A stretch of DNA of 35,961 nucleotides from Brachybacterium alimentarium (GTDB taxonomy: Bacteria > Actinomycetota > Actinomycetes > Actinomycetales > Dermabacteraceae): NCBI RefSeq assembly GCF_002332425.1, contig NZ_NRGS01000021.1, positions 1-35,961 of the forward strand, read 5' to 3'. The notes under the pieces were generated by a model, which saw nothing but the letters and a program-made list of their open reading frames with translations, was not told where the DNA came from and made no database searches. Every line of letters starts with the position of its first letter. The stretch's first letter is position 1. Made by a program: the position numbers and the translations under genes. Below, in pieces: positions 15,210 to 22,999 of the stretch.

Positions 15210-16793
15210 GGTGTGCTCGGCGAACCGGTCGTAGGCGGCCTGGTAGGCCGCGAGGACTTCGCTCAGCCCGATGGACTCCAGCTGCGAGACGTATCCGTCC
15301 CATTCCTGCTCGATGCCGCCCTTGACGATCCAGGTCGCGATCTTCTCGGTGACCAGGGTCGTGATGTCCGCTTCGATGGTGCTGACGGTGTTCAGCTCGT
15401 CCACCGAGAGCATGACCGGAGGGTACTTCTCGTTGGCACGATGGGGCTCGTAGAACTCTGCGATCTGGGCCTGGCGCTCCGCGGCACGTGGCTCGGGCAG
15501 CACGACCGTCTCGAAGTCGTCAGCGGTGACGATCTTCGGGCCGCCGGGGGAGACCTTGACGCGTCGCTCCTGCTCGGTCTCGCCCTCGCCGACCGGGATC
15601 TGCTCGAGCAGGCCGTCGGCGTTCAGCTCCTGCGAGACGCCGATCGGGCCCCAGTTCGCCTGCGCGCTCATGGCCGGTTCGAAGAGCATGTCGGCCCATC
15701 GCATGGTCGCGGCGGCGTACTCGTTGGTGTGGGTGATCGCGAAGGCGCCGCGGTTGATCTCCTGGTTGTTGGCGACGCAGGCGCGCTGGACGCCGTCAGG
15801 GCCCGGGAAGATCGGCACGACCGCGTAGTGGTTCGCACGCTCGGGGCCGACGACCTCCGGGATCTCCCAGAAGAAGAAGGATCCGAGGGTCTCCGGGTCC
15901 GACTTCCCCTTGGAGACGAACTTGACGTAGTCCTGCGAGAAGGACTCCTGGTCGATGAGCCCCTCCGTGTACCAGCTGTGCAGCTCGGCGATCGCGTCGC
16001 GGAAGCCCTCGGTGTTCGCCGTGAAGACGACCTCACCGTCCTCCACGATGCGGTGATCGTGGTTGTCGGGCTGCCCGCCGATCGCGGCGATCAGGTCGGA
16101 GATGTCGCCGGCATCCATGAACGAGAGCGGGAGGACCCCGCCGGGGATGTCCTCCTTGAAGGCGAGCAGCACGTCGTGGTACTCCTCGACCGTCGTGGGC
16201 ATCTCCAACCCGAGCTCCTCCAGCCAGTCGGTGTTGAGGAAGAGCATGCGGGGGAACTCGACGAGTCCCATCTCCTCCACGGAGGGGAGCGTGTAGATGT
16301 GCCCGTCGGATGCGGTGATCGCGGCCTTGATGTCCGGGCGCTCGTCCAGGATCGCGGTGAGGGTGGGGGCGTTCTCCTCGATCAGGTCCTCCAGGGCGAT
16401 CAGGGTCCCGTTGGCGCCGTACTTGGCGACCTCGGCATCGGAGAGCCCGGAGGTGAACAGGGCGTCGGGCAGATCGCCGCCGGCCAGCAGGAGGTTCTTC
16501 TTCTCGCCCCAGACCTCGTCGGGCTCGTTGTTCCAGACGATCTCGATCCCGGAGTCCTCCTGCCAGGTCTTGACCAGCTCCATCGTCTCGAACTCCGGCG
16601 CGAGGGCTGACTTCGCGCCGCCGAAGGTGAGCGTCAGCTCCTCGGTCACGATCGGTTGGCCCGAGTCGGTCAGGCCGACGTCGGCGGAGAGGTCCTCGGT
16701 GGTGCGCTCCGAGGGGCGGGAACAGCCCGTGATCCCCAGCATGGTGACGCCGAGGGCGGTGGCGGACAGGGTGAAACGACGGCGGGAGAGCAT
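15207..16793 (-). CDS. ABC sugar transporter substrate-binding lipoprotein (cluster B)
   Basis: 528-residue family-1/LplA-type solute-binding protein. The N-terminus SRRRFTLSA is a good twin-arginine signal, followed by a hydrophobic stretch and a lipobox GITGC with lipidated Cys24. It should capture the fructose-containing saccharide outside the membrane and pass it to the permeases at 16866-18820. It is fourth in the operon, 72 bp after the LplC-type permease. The substrate is inferred from the downstream GH32 and fructokinase genes. Confidence 0.9.
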   Translation of the reverse strand: MLSRRRFTLSATALGVTMLGITGCSRPSERTTEDLSADVGLTDSGQPIVTEELTLTFGGAKSALAPEFETMELVKTWQEDSGIEIVWNNEPDEVWGEKKNLLLAGGDLPDALFTSGLSDAEVAKYGANGTLIALEDLIEENAPTLTAILDERPDIKAAITASDGHIYTLPSVEEMGLVEFPRMLFLNTDWLEELGLEMPTTVEEYHDVLLAFKEDIPGGVLPLSFMDAGDISDLIAAIGGQPDNHDHRIVEDGEVVFTANTEGFRDAIAELHSWYTEGLIDQESFSQDYVKFVSKGKSDPETLGSFFFWEIPEVVGPERANHYAVVPIFPGPDGVQRACVANNQEINRGAFAITHTNEYAAATMRWADMLFEPAMSAQANWGPIGVSQELNADGLLEQIPVGEGETEQERRVKVSPGGPKIVTADDFETVVLPEPRAAERQAQIAEFYEPHRANEKYPPVMLSVDELNTVSTIEADITTLVTEKIATWIVKGGIEQEWDGYVSQLESIGLSEVLAAYQAAYDRFAEHT

Positions 16794-16865
16794 GGCGGTA
16801 CTCCTTCGTATCGGTGATGCAGGGAAGGGGGATCCGAGGATCCGGACGGTGGGCGGACCTGCGGG

Positions 16866-17807
16866 TCAGCTCTTGAGCGCGCCGAGGGTGGCGCCCTTGA
16901 TGAAGTGGCGCTGGAGGAACGGGAAGGCGATCAGCAGCGGGATCGTGGAAACGACGATCATCGAGTACTTGAGCAGCTCGCCCATCTTCTGCGCCGCCGC
17001 CGTGCTGTCCATCGACGCCATGTCCATCCCGGAGGCGGAGGCCTGGGATTGGATGAGGACGTTCCGCAGGATGAGCTGGAGCGGATACTTCGATTCATCG
17101 TTCAGATAGATCATCGCGTCGAAGAATGCGTTCCAGTTCGCCACGAGATGGATCATCACCATCAGCACGATGAGCGGTTTCGAAAGCGGGATGGCGATTC
17201 CGAAGAAGAAGCGGAAATCGGAGGCCCCGTCGAGCTGTGCGGCTTCTCGCAGCTCGGAGGAGAGGTTCTGTTCGAGGAACGTGCGGGCGATGATCAGGTT
17301 CCAGACTCCGACGGCGCCGGGCAGCACCACGGCCCACATGGAGTTGAGCATGCCGAGCTCCTTCACCACGAGGTAGCGGGCGATCATGCCTCCGTCGAAG
17401 AACATCGTGATGACGAACAGGATCATGAACAGGTTGCGCCCGGGCATGTCCTTCCTGCTCAGGGCATAGGCGCCGGTCATGATCATCGTGACGCTGAGCG
17501 TGGTGCCCACCACGGTGTACAGCACGGAGTTCGCGAAGCCGCGCACGATCGTCGAGGTGCCGAAGATCGTCGCGTATCCGTCGAACGTGACCCCTCGAGG
17601 GAAGAGGACGACCTTTCCCTGCTGCACGAGGTTCGGGTCGGAGATCGAGGCGATCACGATGAAGTAGAGCGGATAGACGATCACGATGATCGCGACGGCG
17701 ATCAGGCCATAGGTGACGACCCCGAACAGCGGGTCGGCCATGCGGCGATAGAAGGGTTCCTGACGCAGGGAGTTCTTCGCAGGGGACAGTGCGCTCGACA
17801 TGCTCAT
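16866..17807 (-). CDS. ABC sugar transporter permease, LplC/CarB type (cluster B)
   Basis: 313-residue COG0395-family permease with about six helices. The EAA loop is at 188-208 (REAAQLDGASDF, IPLSK) and the end reads HFIKGATLGALKS. I chose ATG 17807, whose first base overlaps the stop of the upstream permease (TGATG); a second in-frame ATG lies two codons on. The longer frame to 18236 only runs antiphase through the upstream gene. Confidence 0.92.
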   Translation of the reverse strand: MSMSSALSPAKNSLRQEPFYRRMADPLFGVVTYGLIAVAIIVIVYPLYFIVIASISDPNLVQQGKVVLFPRGVTFDGYATIFGTSTIVRGFANSVLYTVVGTTLSVTMIMTGAYALSRKDMPGRNLFMILFVITMFFDGGMIARYLVVKELGMLNSMWAVVLPGAVGVWNLIIARTFLEQNLSSELREAAQLDGASDFRFFFGIAIPLSKPLIVLMVMIHLVANWNAFFDAMIYLNDESKYPLQLILRNVLIQSQASASGMDMASMDSTAAAQKMGELLKYSMIVVSTIPLLIAFPFLQRHFIKGATLGALKS

Positions 17808-18820
17808 CACCACAGACTCGATTGGTTGGCCTTCTTCGCGACCCAGTTGAAGGTCAGGAGAAGCAGGAGGTTGAGGACCGAGTTGAAGAGCCCGATGGCC
17901 GCTGAGTAGCTGAACTGGGCGTTCTGCAGACCGGTCTTGTATACGTAGGTGTTGATGACCTCGGAGGTGGGGAGGTTGAGGTCCGTCTGCATCAGATAGA
18001 CCTTTTCGAACCCGAGGTTGAAGATGTTCCCGACGGCGAGGATGAACAGGATCGTGATCACCGGCAGGATGCCGGGGATGTCGATGTGTCGGATCCGCTG
18101 GAAGCGATTCGCGCCGTCCATCCGTGCGGCCTCGTGCAGCGACGGGTCGATGGCCGTCAGCGCCGCGAGGTAGATGATCATCGAGAAGCCGGCGTTCTGC
18201 CAGATGTCCGACCCGATGTAGAGGGGGCGGAACCATTCGGGGGTGCCCATGAAGAAGATCGGCTCGCCGCCCAGCAGCGAGATCGCGTGGTTCACCATGC
18301 CGGAGCTGGGGGAGAACAGCAGGTGGATCATGCCCACGATGACCACGACGGAGATGAACGACGGCGCGTAGAGGACGGTCTGCGTCATCCGCTTGAACCG
18401 CTCACTGGGCAGCTGGTTCACGATCAGCGCGAGGATGATGGGGACAGGGAATGCCACCAGCAGGCCGACGGTGTTGATCGTCAGCGTGTTCGCGACGAGG
18501 CGCTCGAACTGGAACGAGGTCACGAAGGCGACGAAGTGGTCCAGTCCCACCCAGCGGCTCCAGAAGAAGCCGTCGACCGGGTTGTAATCGCGGAACGCGA
18601 TCTGGGCCCCGTACATCGGCCAGTACTTGAAGACGATGAGGTAGACGAGCGCCGGAGCGAGTAATACGTATAACTGCCAGGCATGAAGCATGCGGAGGGG
18701 CAGGCGTCTTCTCGCGCGCCGAGGGGGAGGTTCAGGCGGCGAGGCCGGAGTCTCCTCGGGTTCGGCATCGGTCGTCGAGGCAGTTCCGACGTCGGTGGCG
18801 GTGAGCGAATGCGACATCAT
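17807..18820 (-). CDS. ABC sugar transporter permease, LplB type (cluster B)
   Basis: 337-residue COG4209-family permease. A charged, Pro/Arg-rich N-terminus of about 45 residues precedes six helices, and the EAA loop lies at 219-240 (HEAARMDGANRF, IDIPG). Two start codons occur in tandem (ATGATG, 18820 and 18817), and the first overlaps the lacI stop as ATGA. An AAAGGA ribosome site precedes them. Same gene order as cluster A, suggesting an old shared module. Confidence 0.92.
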   Translation of the reverse strand: MMSHSLTATDVGTASTTDAEPEETPASPPEPPPRRARRRLPLRMLHAWQLYVLLAPALVYLIVFKYWPMYGAQIAFRDYNPVDGFFWSRWVGLDHFVAFVTSFQFERLVANTLTINTVGLLVAFPVPIILALIVNQLPSERFKRMTQTVLYAPSFISVVVIVGMIHLLFSPSSGMVNHAISLLGGEPIFFMGTPEWFRPLYIGSDIWQNAGFSMIIYLAALTAIDPSLHEAARMDGANRFQRIRHIDIPGILPVITILFILAVGNIFNLGFEKVYLMQTDLNLPTSEVINTYVYKTGLQNAQFSYSAAIGLFNSVLNLLLLLTFNWVAKKANQSSLW

Positions 18821-19830
18821 CGTCCTTTCGGGGGGCCAACGGATTCTCGGTGGATGACCGGGCAGTGGATCAGGTGGACCTCGGCGGGCGCGGAGGCATC
18901 GAGCACGAGGGCGGCTGCTCGATCGCCCATCTCCGCGAAGGGCAGCTGCACCGTGGTCAGCGGCGGCTGGAAGAAGTCGCGCAGCACGTCCTGGTCGTCG
19001 AAGCCGACGATGGAGATGTCACCCGGGATCTCCAGGCCTTTCGCGGAGAGGGCCTGATAGGCGCCGAGGGCGGTGCGGTCGGTCCCGCAGAAGATCGCCG
19101 TCGGGGGAGAGGGGAGGGCCAGGAGATCCTCGACAGCGTCGACCCCTGAGCGATGGGTCCCGTCCCCGGGGCGCACGAGAGCGGGGTCGCGTGGGAGGCC
19201 GGCCTCGGACAGGGCGCGGCGATACCCCTCGAGCCGGCCGACGGCGGCGGGGATCGTGGAGTGGATGTTGATCATCGCGATGCGGGTGTGGCCGGCGTCG
19301 AGGAGGGCGCGGGTAGCCTCGTACCCGCCGGTGACCTCGTCCGGGACGACGCTGGGGGCGCGACCTTCGACGTCCCGGGCGTTCAGGCAGACGACACGGG
19401 TGTCGAGGGCAGCTCGCGGGATCTTCACCTCTCGATGGAACATCGCGGTGTAGAGGATGCCGTGCACCTGGTGGGAGAGCATCGTCTCGACGGCGGCGCG
19501 CTCGAGGGCGTCATCGCCGCCGGTGTCCACCGTCATCAGGGTGTGGTGCTCCTGCCAGGCGCGGTCCTGGGCTCCCTTGATCATCATGCCCGAGAACGGG
19601 GAGGTCGCGACCTCGTCGCCGACCAGCCCGATGATCTCCGTGCGGCCGGTCTTCAGGCTCTTGGCCTGGAGGTTGGGTCGATAGCCGAGCTCCGAGGCGG
19701 CATCCCGCACCCGCTGGGCGGTGGTCTCCGAGGCGCGGCCCGCATAGGACCCGCTGAGCACGATCGACACGACGGCCTGGGAGACGTCAGCGCTCGCCGC
19801 GACGTCGTGCATCGTGGGGCGGTGAGCCAT
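18817..19830 (-). CDS. LacI-family transcriptional regulator
   Basis: 337-residue LacI/GalR regulator. The N-terminal HTH (TMHDVAASADVSQAVVSIVL) is at 6-25, with the hinge-helix region near 50-60, followed by a periplasmic-binding-protein-like effector domain. It is the first gene of the operon it presumably controls (permeases, binding protein, GH32, fructokinase), and a CG-centred palindrome upstream (19922-19935) is a likely target. The effector is probably a fructoside or a fructose phosphate. Confidence 0.93.
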   Translation of the reverse strand: MAHRPTMHDVAASADVSQAVVSIVLSGSYAGRASETTAQRVRDAASELGYRPNLQAKSLKTGRTEIIGLVGDEVATSPFSGMMIKGAQDRAWQEHHTLMTVDTGGDDALERAAVETMLSHQVHGILYTAMFHREVKIPRAALDTRVVCLNARDVEGRAPSVVPDEVTGGYEATRALLDAGHTRIAMINIHSTIPAAVGRLEGYRRALSEAGLPRDPALVRPGDGTHRSGVDAVEDLLALPSPPTAIFCGTDRTALGAYQALSAKGLEIPGDISIVGFDDQDVLRDFFQPPLTTVQLPFAEMGDRAAALVLDASAPAEVHLIHCPVIHRESVGPPKGR

Positions 19831-19921
19831 GCGTCCTCCTCGGGTCAGTCAGGCGAGTGGGCTGGGGTGGGGCCCTGTCGCGGTGGATCGCGCGATGCTG
19901 CGCGGGTTCGGCGGACAGGAC

Positions 19922-19935
19922 GTTATTCGTATGAC
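19922..19935. promoter_or_regulatory. LacI-type operator upstream of lacI operon
   Basis: GTTATTCGTATGAC: half-sites GTTATTC and GTCATAC agree at 5 of 7 positions around the central CG typical of LacI-family operators. It lies just downstream of the candidate -10 at 19940-19945. Confidence 0.6.
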
Positions 19936-19939
19936 GGAG

Positions 19940-19969
19940 ATAGTGCACCGCCGTGGATCCCTGTGTCAA
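19940..19969 (-). promoter_or_regulatory. Candidate promoter of the cluster B operon
   Basis: On the minus strand TTGACA (19964-19969), 18-bp spacer, CACTAT (19940-19945). The -35 is perfect and the -10 moderate. Transcription would begin inside the operator at 19922-19935. Confidence 0.5.
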
Positions 19970-19982
19970 GCAGGCGTCGGGC

Positions 19983-20558
19983 TCAGCCGTCCGCCGCCTC
20001 GTCGTCCCCACGATGGCTTCGCCGCGCCTCGCGGTCGACCATCATCAGTACGTCGACCGGGCCGCCCTCCGCGCCGAAGGCATGGGGGAGCATCGTGTCG
20101 AACTCGGCGCTCTGGTTCGTCTCGATCCGGTAGCGTCGATCGCCCAGCAGCAGTGTGAGCGTGCCCGAGAGCACCACGAGCCACTCCTGGCCGGGGTGGG
20201 CGCGGGTCCGATCCGGCGGAGGCGGCGGTCCGGTCACGCGGCGACGCAGGACTATGGTGCCGGGGGAGCGGCGCACCTGCCAGTGCAGGGAGTCGGCGCC
20301 GCGATCCACCATCGCATTGGAGACGACCTCGTCCTCCTGCACCTCGACCAGCTCGTCCAGGCTCGTGTCCAGGCCCCGGGCGAGGAGCACCAGCTGATCC
20401 AGCGCCAGGCGGCGCTGTCCGTTCTCGATCCGCGAGAGCGAGGAGGGGCTGAGATGGGTGCGCTCGGCGAGGTCGCCGAGGGACAGGCCCTGGGCGAGGC
20501 GCAGGGCACGGAGTCTTTGCCGAACGAGGCTGTCGACATCCCCAAGTTCTTGCGTCAT
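19983..20558 (-). CDS. XRE-family regulator with C-terminal cupin domain
   Basis: 191-residue two-domain regulator. The HTH_3 domain is at about 10-65 (RQRLRALRLAQGLSLGDLAE, then THLSPSSLSRIENG). The cupin domain is at about 105-180 (HPGQEWLVVLSGTLTLLLGD). I chose ATG 20558: TAGACA (20589-20594), a 17-bp spacer and TAGCCT (20566-20571) place the transcript start at or very near this ATG, so the mRNA is probably leaderless. A TCTTGC-N7-GCAAGA palindrome covers the start. It diverges from the CPYC flavoprotein, its likely target. Confidence 0.88.
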   Translation of the reverse strand: MTQELGDVDSLVRQRLRALRLAQGLSLGDLAERTHLSPSSLSRIENGQRRLALDQLVLLARGLDTSLDELVEVQEDEVVSNAMVDRGADSLHWQVRRSPGTIVLRRRVTGPPPPPDRTRAHPGQEWLVVLSGTLTLLLGDRRYRIETNQSAEFDTMLPHAFGAEGGPVDVLMMVDREARRSHRGDDEAADG

Positions 20559-20566
20559 GAGCAAGA
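20548..20566. promoter_or_regulatory. Palindrome over the XRE-cupin start codon
   Basis: TCTTGC (20548-20553), GTCATGA, GCAAGA (20561-20566). The perfect 6-bp arms span the ATG and touch the -10, which is where an autorepressor would bind. Confidence 0.5.
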
Positions 20567-20594
20567 GGCTATGCATTGCAGGCAACCGTGTCTA
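20566..20594 (-). promoter_or_regulatory. Promoter of XRE-cupin gene, predicted leaderless
   Basis: TAGACA (20589-20594), 17-bp spacer, TAGCCT (20566-20571), then 7 bases to the ATG at 20558. Confidence 0.6.
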
Positions 20595-20605
20595 GCGTCG
20601 AGGAC

Positions 20606-21760
20606 ATGACATCACCGACTGCTTCCGTGTCCACCCCTGCTTCTGCGTCCATCTCCGCTTCCGCTTCCGGTACCGCTTCCGGTACCGCTCCCGCTTCCGT
20701 GCCGGCCGACGTCGCCGGGTCGCGTGCTGCCTCGGCGTTCGCCGCTGCGGCTGCCGCCGGCCCGGCGCACGAGTCGGATCCGTTGCCCGACGGTCTCATC
20801 GACGTCGTCGTGATCGGCGGCGGCGCCGCAGGCTTGAACGGCGCACTCATGCTCGCCCGCTCCCGCCGTTGGGTCGTCGTGATCGACAGCGGGGATCCCC
20901 GCAATGCTCCGGCCGACGGGATCCACGGCCTGCTCGGCAATGAGGGCACCCCGCCCGCCGAGTTCCTCGCGCGCGGTCGCGAGGAGGTGCGCCACTACGG
21001 GGGCGTGATCATCTCCGGCGCAGTCGCCGAGGCTCGCCCTGCGGGCCGGTCCGCCGACGGGGACCTGCGCTTCACCGTGGATCTCGTGGACGGTCGCCGA
21101 CTCGCGGCCCGCCGCGTGTTGGTCGCCACCGGTCTGCGCGACGAGCTGCCCGCCGTGCCGGGCCTCGCCGAGCACTGGGGTCACGGCGTCGTCCACTGCC
21201 CGTACTGCCACGGCTGGGAGGTGCGCGATCAGGCGATCGGCGTGATCGCCACGCGCCCGGCCTCGTTCCACCAGGTGCTCATGTTCCGTCAGCTCAGCGA
21301 CGACATCATCGTGTTCGTCGCCGACGGGGTCGAGGTCGACCAGGCCTCCCGGGAGCGATGCGCCGCGCTCGGCGTCCGGATCGTCGAGACCGGCCTCGAG
21401 GAGGTCGTCGGCGATGGAGCCGGCGGAATCTCCGGCGTGCGTCTGGTCGGGGGAGAGGTCGTGCCGCGCAGCGTGCTCGTGGTCGCGACCGTGATGGGGC
21501 CTCGCCTGGACGGGGTCGATGGTCTCGGTCTCGCGACCGAGGAGGTCCCCGGAGGAATGGGGGAGAAGATCTCCAGCGGCATGGCCGGGGCGACCGAAGT
21601 GCCCGGAGTGTGGGTCGCGGGCAATGCCACCGACCCCGGTGCTCAGGTGGGAGCCGCCGCGGCGGGAGGAGCGCTCGCCGGCGCGCATATCAACGGCATG
21701 CTCGTCGTGGCCGATGCGGACAGGGCCGTGGCCGCTGCCCGCGAGCACGCGGCAGCCTGA
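20606..21760 (+). CDS. Thioredoxin-reductase-like FAD oxidoreductase with CPYC
   Basis: 384-residue flavoprotein of the thioredoxin-reductase-like superfamily. An FAD-binding IGGGAAGLNG is at 70-79, and a redox-active HCPYCHGWEVRDQ supplies Cys198/Cys201. The C-terminal FAD motif (VWVAGNATDPGAQVGAAAAG) is intact. The second Rossmann motif (GGGXXA) and the HRRXXXR of NADPH-dependent enzymes are replaced by GVIATRPASF and lack the arginines. The first 60 residues are a Ser/Ala/Thr/Pro-rich tail encoded partly by a 12-bp repeat (CCGCTTCCGGTA, 20661-20699). ATG 20606 is chosen over a TTG at 20576 because of the GTCGAGG ahead of it. Divergent partner of the XRE-cupin regulator. Native electron donor unknown. 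Confidence 0.85.
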   Translation: MTSPTASVSTPASASISASASGTASGTAPASVPADVAGSRAASAFAAAAAAGPAHESDPLPDGLIDVVVIGGGAAGLNGALMLARSRRWVVVIDSGDPRNAPADGIHGLLGNEGTPPAEFLARGREEVRHYGGVIISGAVAEARPAGRSADGDLRFTVDLVDGRRLAARRVLVATGLRDELPAVPGLAEHWGHGVVHCPYCHGWEVRDQAIGVIATRPASFHQVLMFRQLSDDIIVFVADGVEVDQASRERCAALGVRIVETGLEEVVGDGAGGISGVRLVGGEVVPRSVLVVATVMGPRLDGVDGLGLATEEVPGGMGEKISSGMAGATEVPGVWVAGNATDPGAQVGAAAAGGALAGAHINGMLVVADADRAVAAAREHAAA

Positions 21761-21827
21761 CCCGCGTCGTCGGAACGGCACTGCCCCGACCTTCGGTCGC
21801 GGTCGGGCAGCTGGGGCACGCAACGAT

Positions 21828-21883
21828 CGAGCCGTGCAGCACACGCTCTTCGACGCGCGAAGAGGCGTGTGCTGCACGGCTCG
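21828..21883. terminator. Long perfect intergenic hairpin sharing a core with 9639-9696
   Basis: Perfect 19-bp inverted repeat CGAGCCGTGCAGCACACGC (21828-21846) / GCGTGTGCTGCACGGCTCG (21865-21883). An inner TCTTCG/CGAAGA stem extends it. It lies 68 bp after the flavoprotein stop, so it can act as its terminator. The core GAGCCGTGC matches the hairpin at 9639-9696. Confidence 0.75.
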
Positions 21884-21902
21884 AGGTGGTCACGTGCTGA
21901 TG

Positions 21903-21974
21903 CACTGAGGCACTGAGGCACTGAGGCACTGAGGCACTGAGGCACTGAGGCACTGAGGCACTGATGCACTGATG
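21903..21974. repeat. 8-bp tandem repeat (CACTGAGG), 9 copies
   Basis: Seven perfect CACTGAGG copies followed by two CACTGATG copies. It lies between the hairpin and the 3' end of the L31-like gene (22044). Read on the minus strand it encodes a Ser/Val/Pro/Gln/Cys periodic frame, which I treat as non-coding. Confidence 0.92.
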
Positions 21975-22043
21975 TGCGCGCCGTCGCGCTGAGGGCTGTC
22001 CGGCGATGTCGCCGTGAGGCGAGCTCTCCAGACGGGCCTGCCG

Positions 22044-22349
22044 TCAGCTGCGTGCCGAGGCCGCCTTCTCACGGCGGCGACGGGCACGGCCGGAACGGCC
22101 GACGGGACCGGTCGTGCGGGCGTGGCGATGGCTCGCCAGATGCGCCGCCGAGGACAGGTCCACCTCGATGACGGGGTAGACGTTGCCGTCCTCCCAGGTC
22201 GTCGAGAGGTCCGTCGGACGATCCGAACGGGTCAGGTAGCGCACGCCGGCGCTCTGGTCGCGGAAGACGACCGTGCGGGTCCCGGACTGCTGTGCAGCGG
22301 TCGGGGCGGCAGGGGTGGTCGGACTGTACGTGGTGTCGATGGTGGTCAT
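22044..22349 (-). CDS. Divergent L31-like protein (third copy)
   Basis: 101-residue protein with a type-B L31 core: TVVFRDQSAGVRYLTRSDRP at 27-46, then TTWEDGNVYPVIEVDLSSAA at 50-69. The first 25 residues (MTTIDTTYSPTTPAAPTAAQ) replace the conserved MKXXIHPXY start of L31. After SSAAH the HPFYTG segment is replaced by a very basic tail (GRSGRARRRREKAASARS). The ATG at 22349 has a clear AAGGAG six bases upstream, so it looks expressed. No cysteines. It could be a specialised L31 or a ribosome-derived protein with a new role. I see no convincing Zur box upstream. Confidence 0.8.
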   Translation of the reverse strand: MTTIDTTYSPTTPAAPTAAQQSGTRTVVFRDQSAGVRYLTRSDRPTDLSTTWEDGNVYPVIEVDLSSAAHLASHRHARTTGPVGRSGRARRRREKAASARS

Positions 22350-22877
22350 GCTGTTCTCCTTCGGCGCCGACGAGAGGTCGACGCATGCGACGTCGGCCGG
22401 GGCCGACGCAATGATCGTGGGTGCTGGACTCTCACCAGCGGGGGTCATGTCACGGGAGTGCTCGCCCGGGAGGGCGGCGACCCGGAAGCGCACGTGCTGC
22501 GGACCCGGTCTCAGCGGTTCGCCGCGAAGTCGGGCCGAAGCTGCACGGTCGCGCGGTGTGGAAAGGTCGCGCGCATCGCTTCGGTGGCAGCAGCTGTCGA
22601 GCCGGGAGTTACTCGTCCATGAGGCGCTCAGAGCGGTGTTCGGTCACCGTTCTTCGCCGCGGACTCCAGCTGCGGACCTCTGACTACAGTCCCCTACAAC
22701 GACGAAGTGCGCAAGTCTATTCCCGTTCTCGTCACGTCTGGTACTGCCGGATGCGAGCCAGCAGTTCCCCTCCGTCGGCTGATCCCGCCGACATCTCCGG
22801 ACCCGACCGTCCGGCCCCGATCATCTGTGGCTGTGGCTGTGGCTGTGGCTGTGGCTGTCGACTCGACGTCACCATCC
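22350..22877. other. Gene-free stretch
   Basis: About 530 bp upstream of the L31-like gene. I see no supported gene; open frames in it lack starts, ribosome sites or recognisable motifs. It holds a CTGTGG repeat at 22825-22860 and leads into the GGTGCCT array. Confidence 0.6.
22825..22860. repeat. 6-bp tandem repeat (CTGTGG)
   Basis: Five perfect CTGTGG units and one CTGTCG variant, in the gene-free stretch between the L31-like gene and the HAAS membrane protein gene. Confidence 0.85.
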
Positions 22878-22954
22878 GGTGCCCGGTGCCCGGTGCCCGG
22901 TGCCTGGTGCCTGGTGCCTGGTGCCTGGTGCCTGGTGCCTGGTGCCTGGTGCCC
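22878..22954. repeat. 7-bp tandem repeat (GGTGCCT/GGTGCCC), 11 copies
   Basis: Eleven consecutive heptamers: three GGTGCCC, seven GGTGCCT, then GGTGCCC. It runs straight into the terminator hairpin at 22958-22991, whose far side ends GGGCACC and can pair with a repeat unit. Confidence 0.92.
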
Positions 22955-22957
22955 GGC

Positions 22958-22991
22958 GCCCGGCGCGGGCTGGGAGCAGCCCGCGCCGGGC
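22958..22991 (-). terminator. Terminator hairpin of the PadR/HAAS operon
   Basis: Perfect 14-bp inverted repeat GCCCGGCGCGGGCT (22958-22971) / AGCCCGCGCCGGGC (22978-22991), loop GGGAGC. It lies immediately after the stop at 23000 of the minus-strand gene. Confidence 0.75.
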
Positions 22992-22999
22992 ACCAGGTC

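Noticed and set aside
20576..20605. TTG start for the CPYC flavoprotein
   Set aside because: The ATG at 20606 has a GAGG element upstream; the TTG would lie at the promoter -10 region.
22421..22620. Fragment resembling the end of S14 (RFRVAALPGEH) upstream of the L31-like gene
   Set aside because: Similarity is limited to a few residues and the flanking sequence does not continue the match; cannot be told from chance.
21903..22954. Possible CRISPR array from the repeated units
   Set aside because: The repeats are contiguous 6-8 bp units with no spacers and no cas genes nearby.
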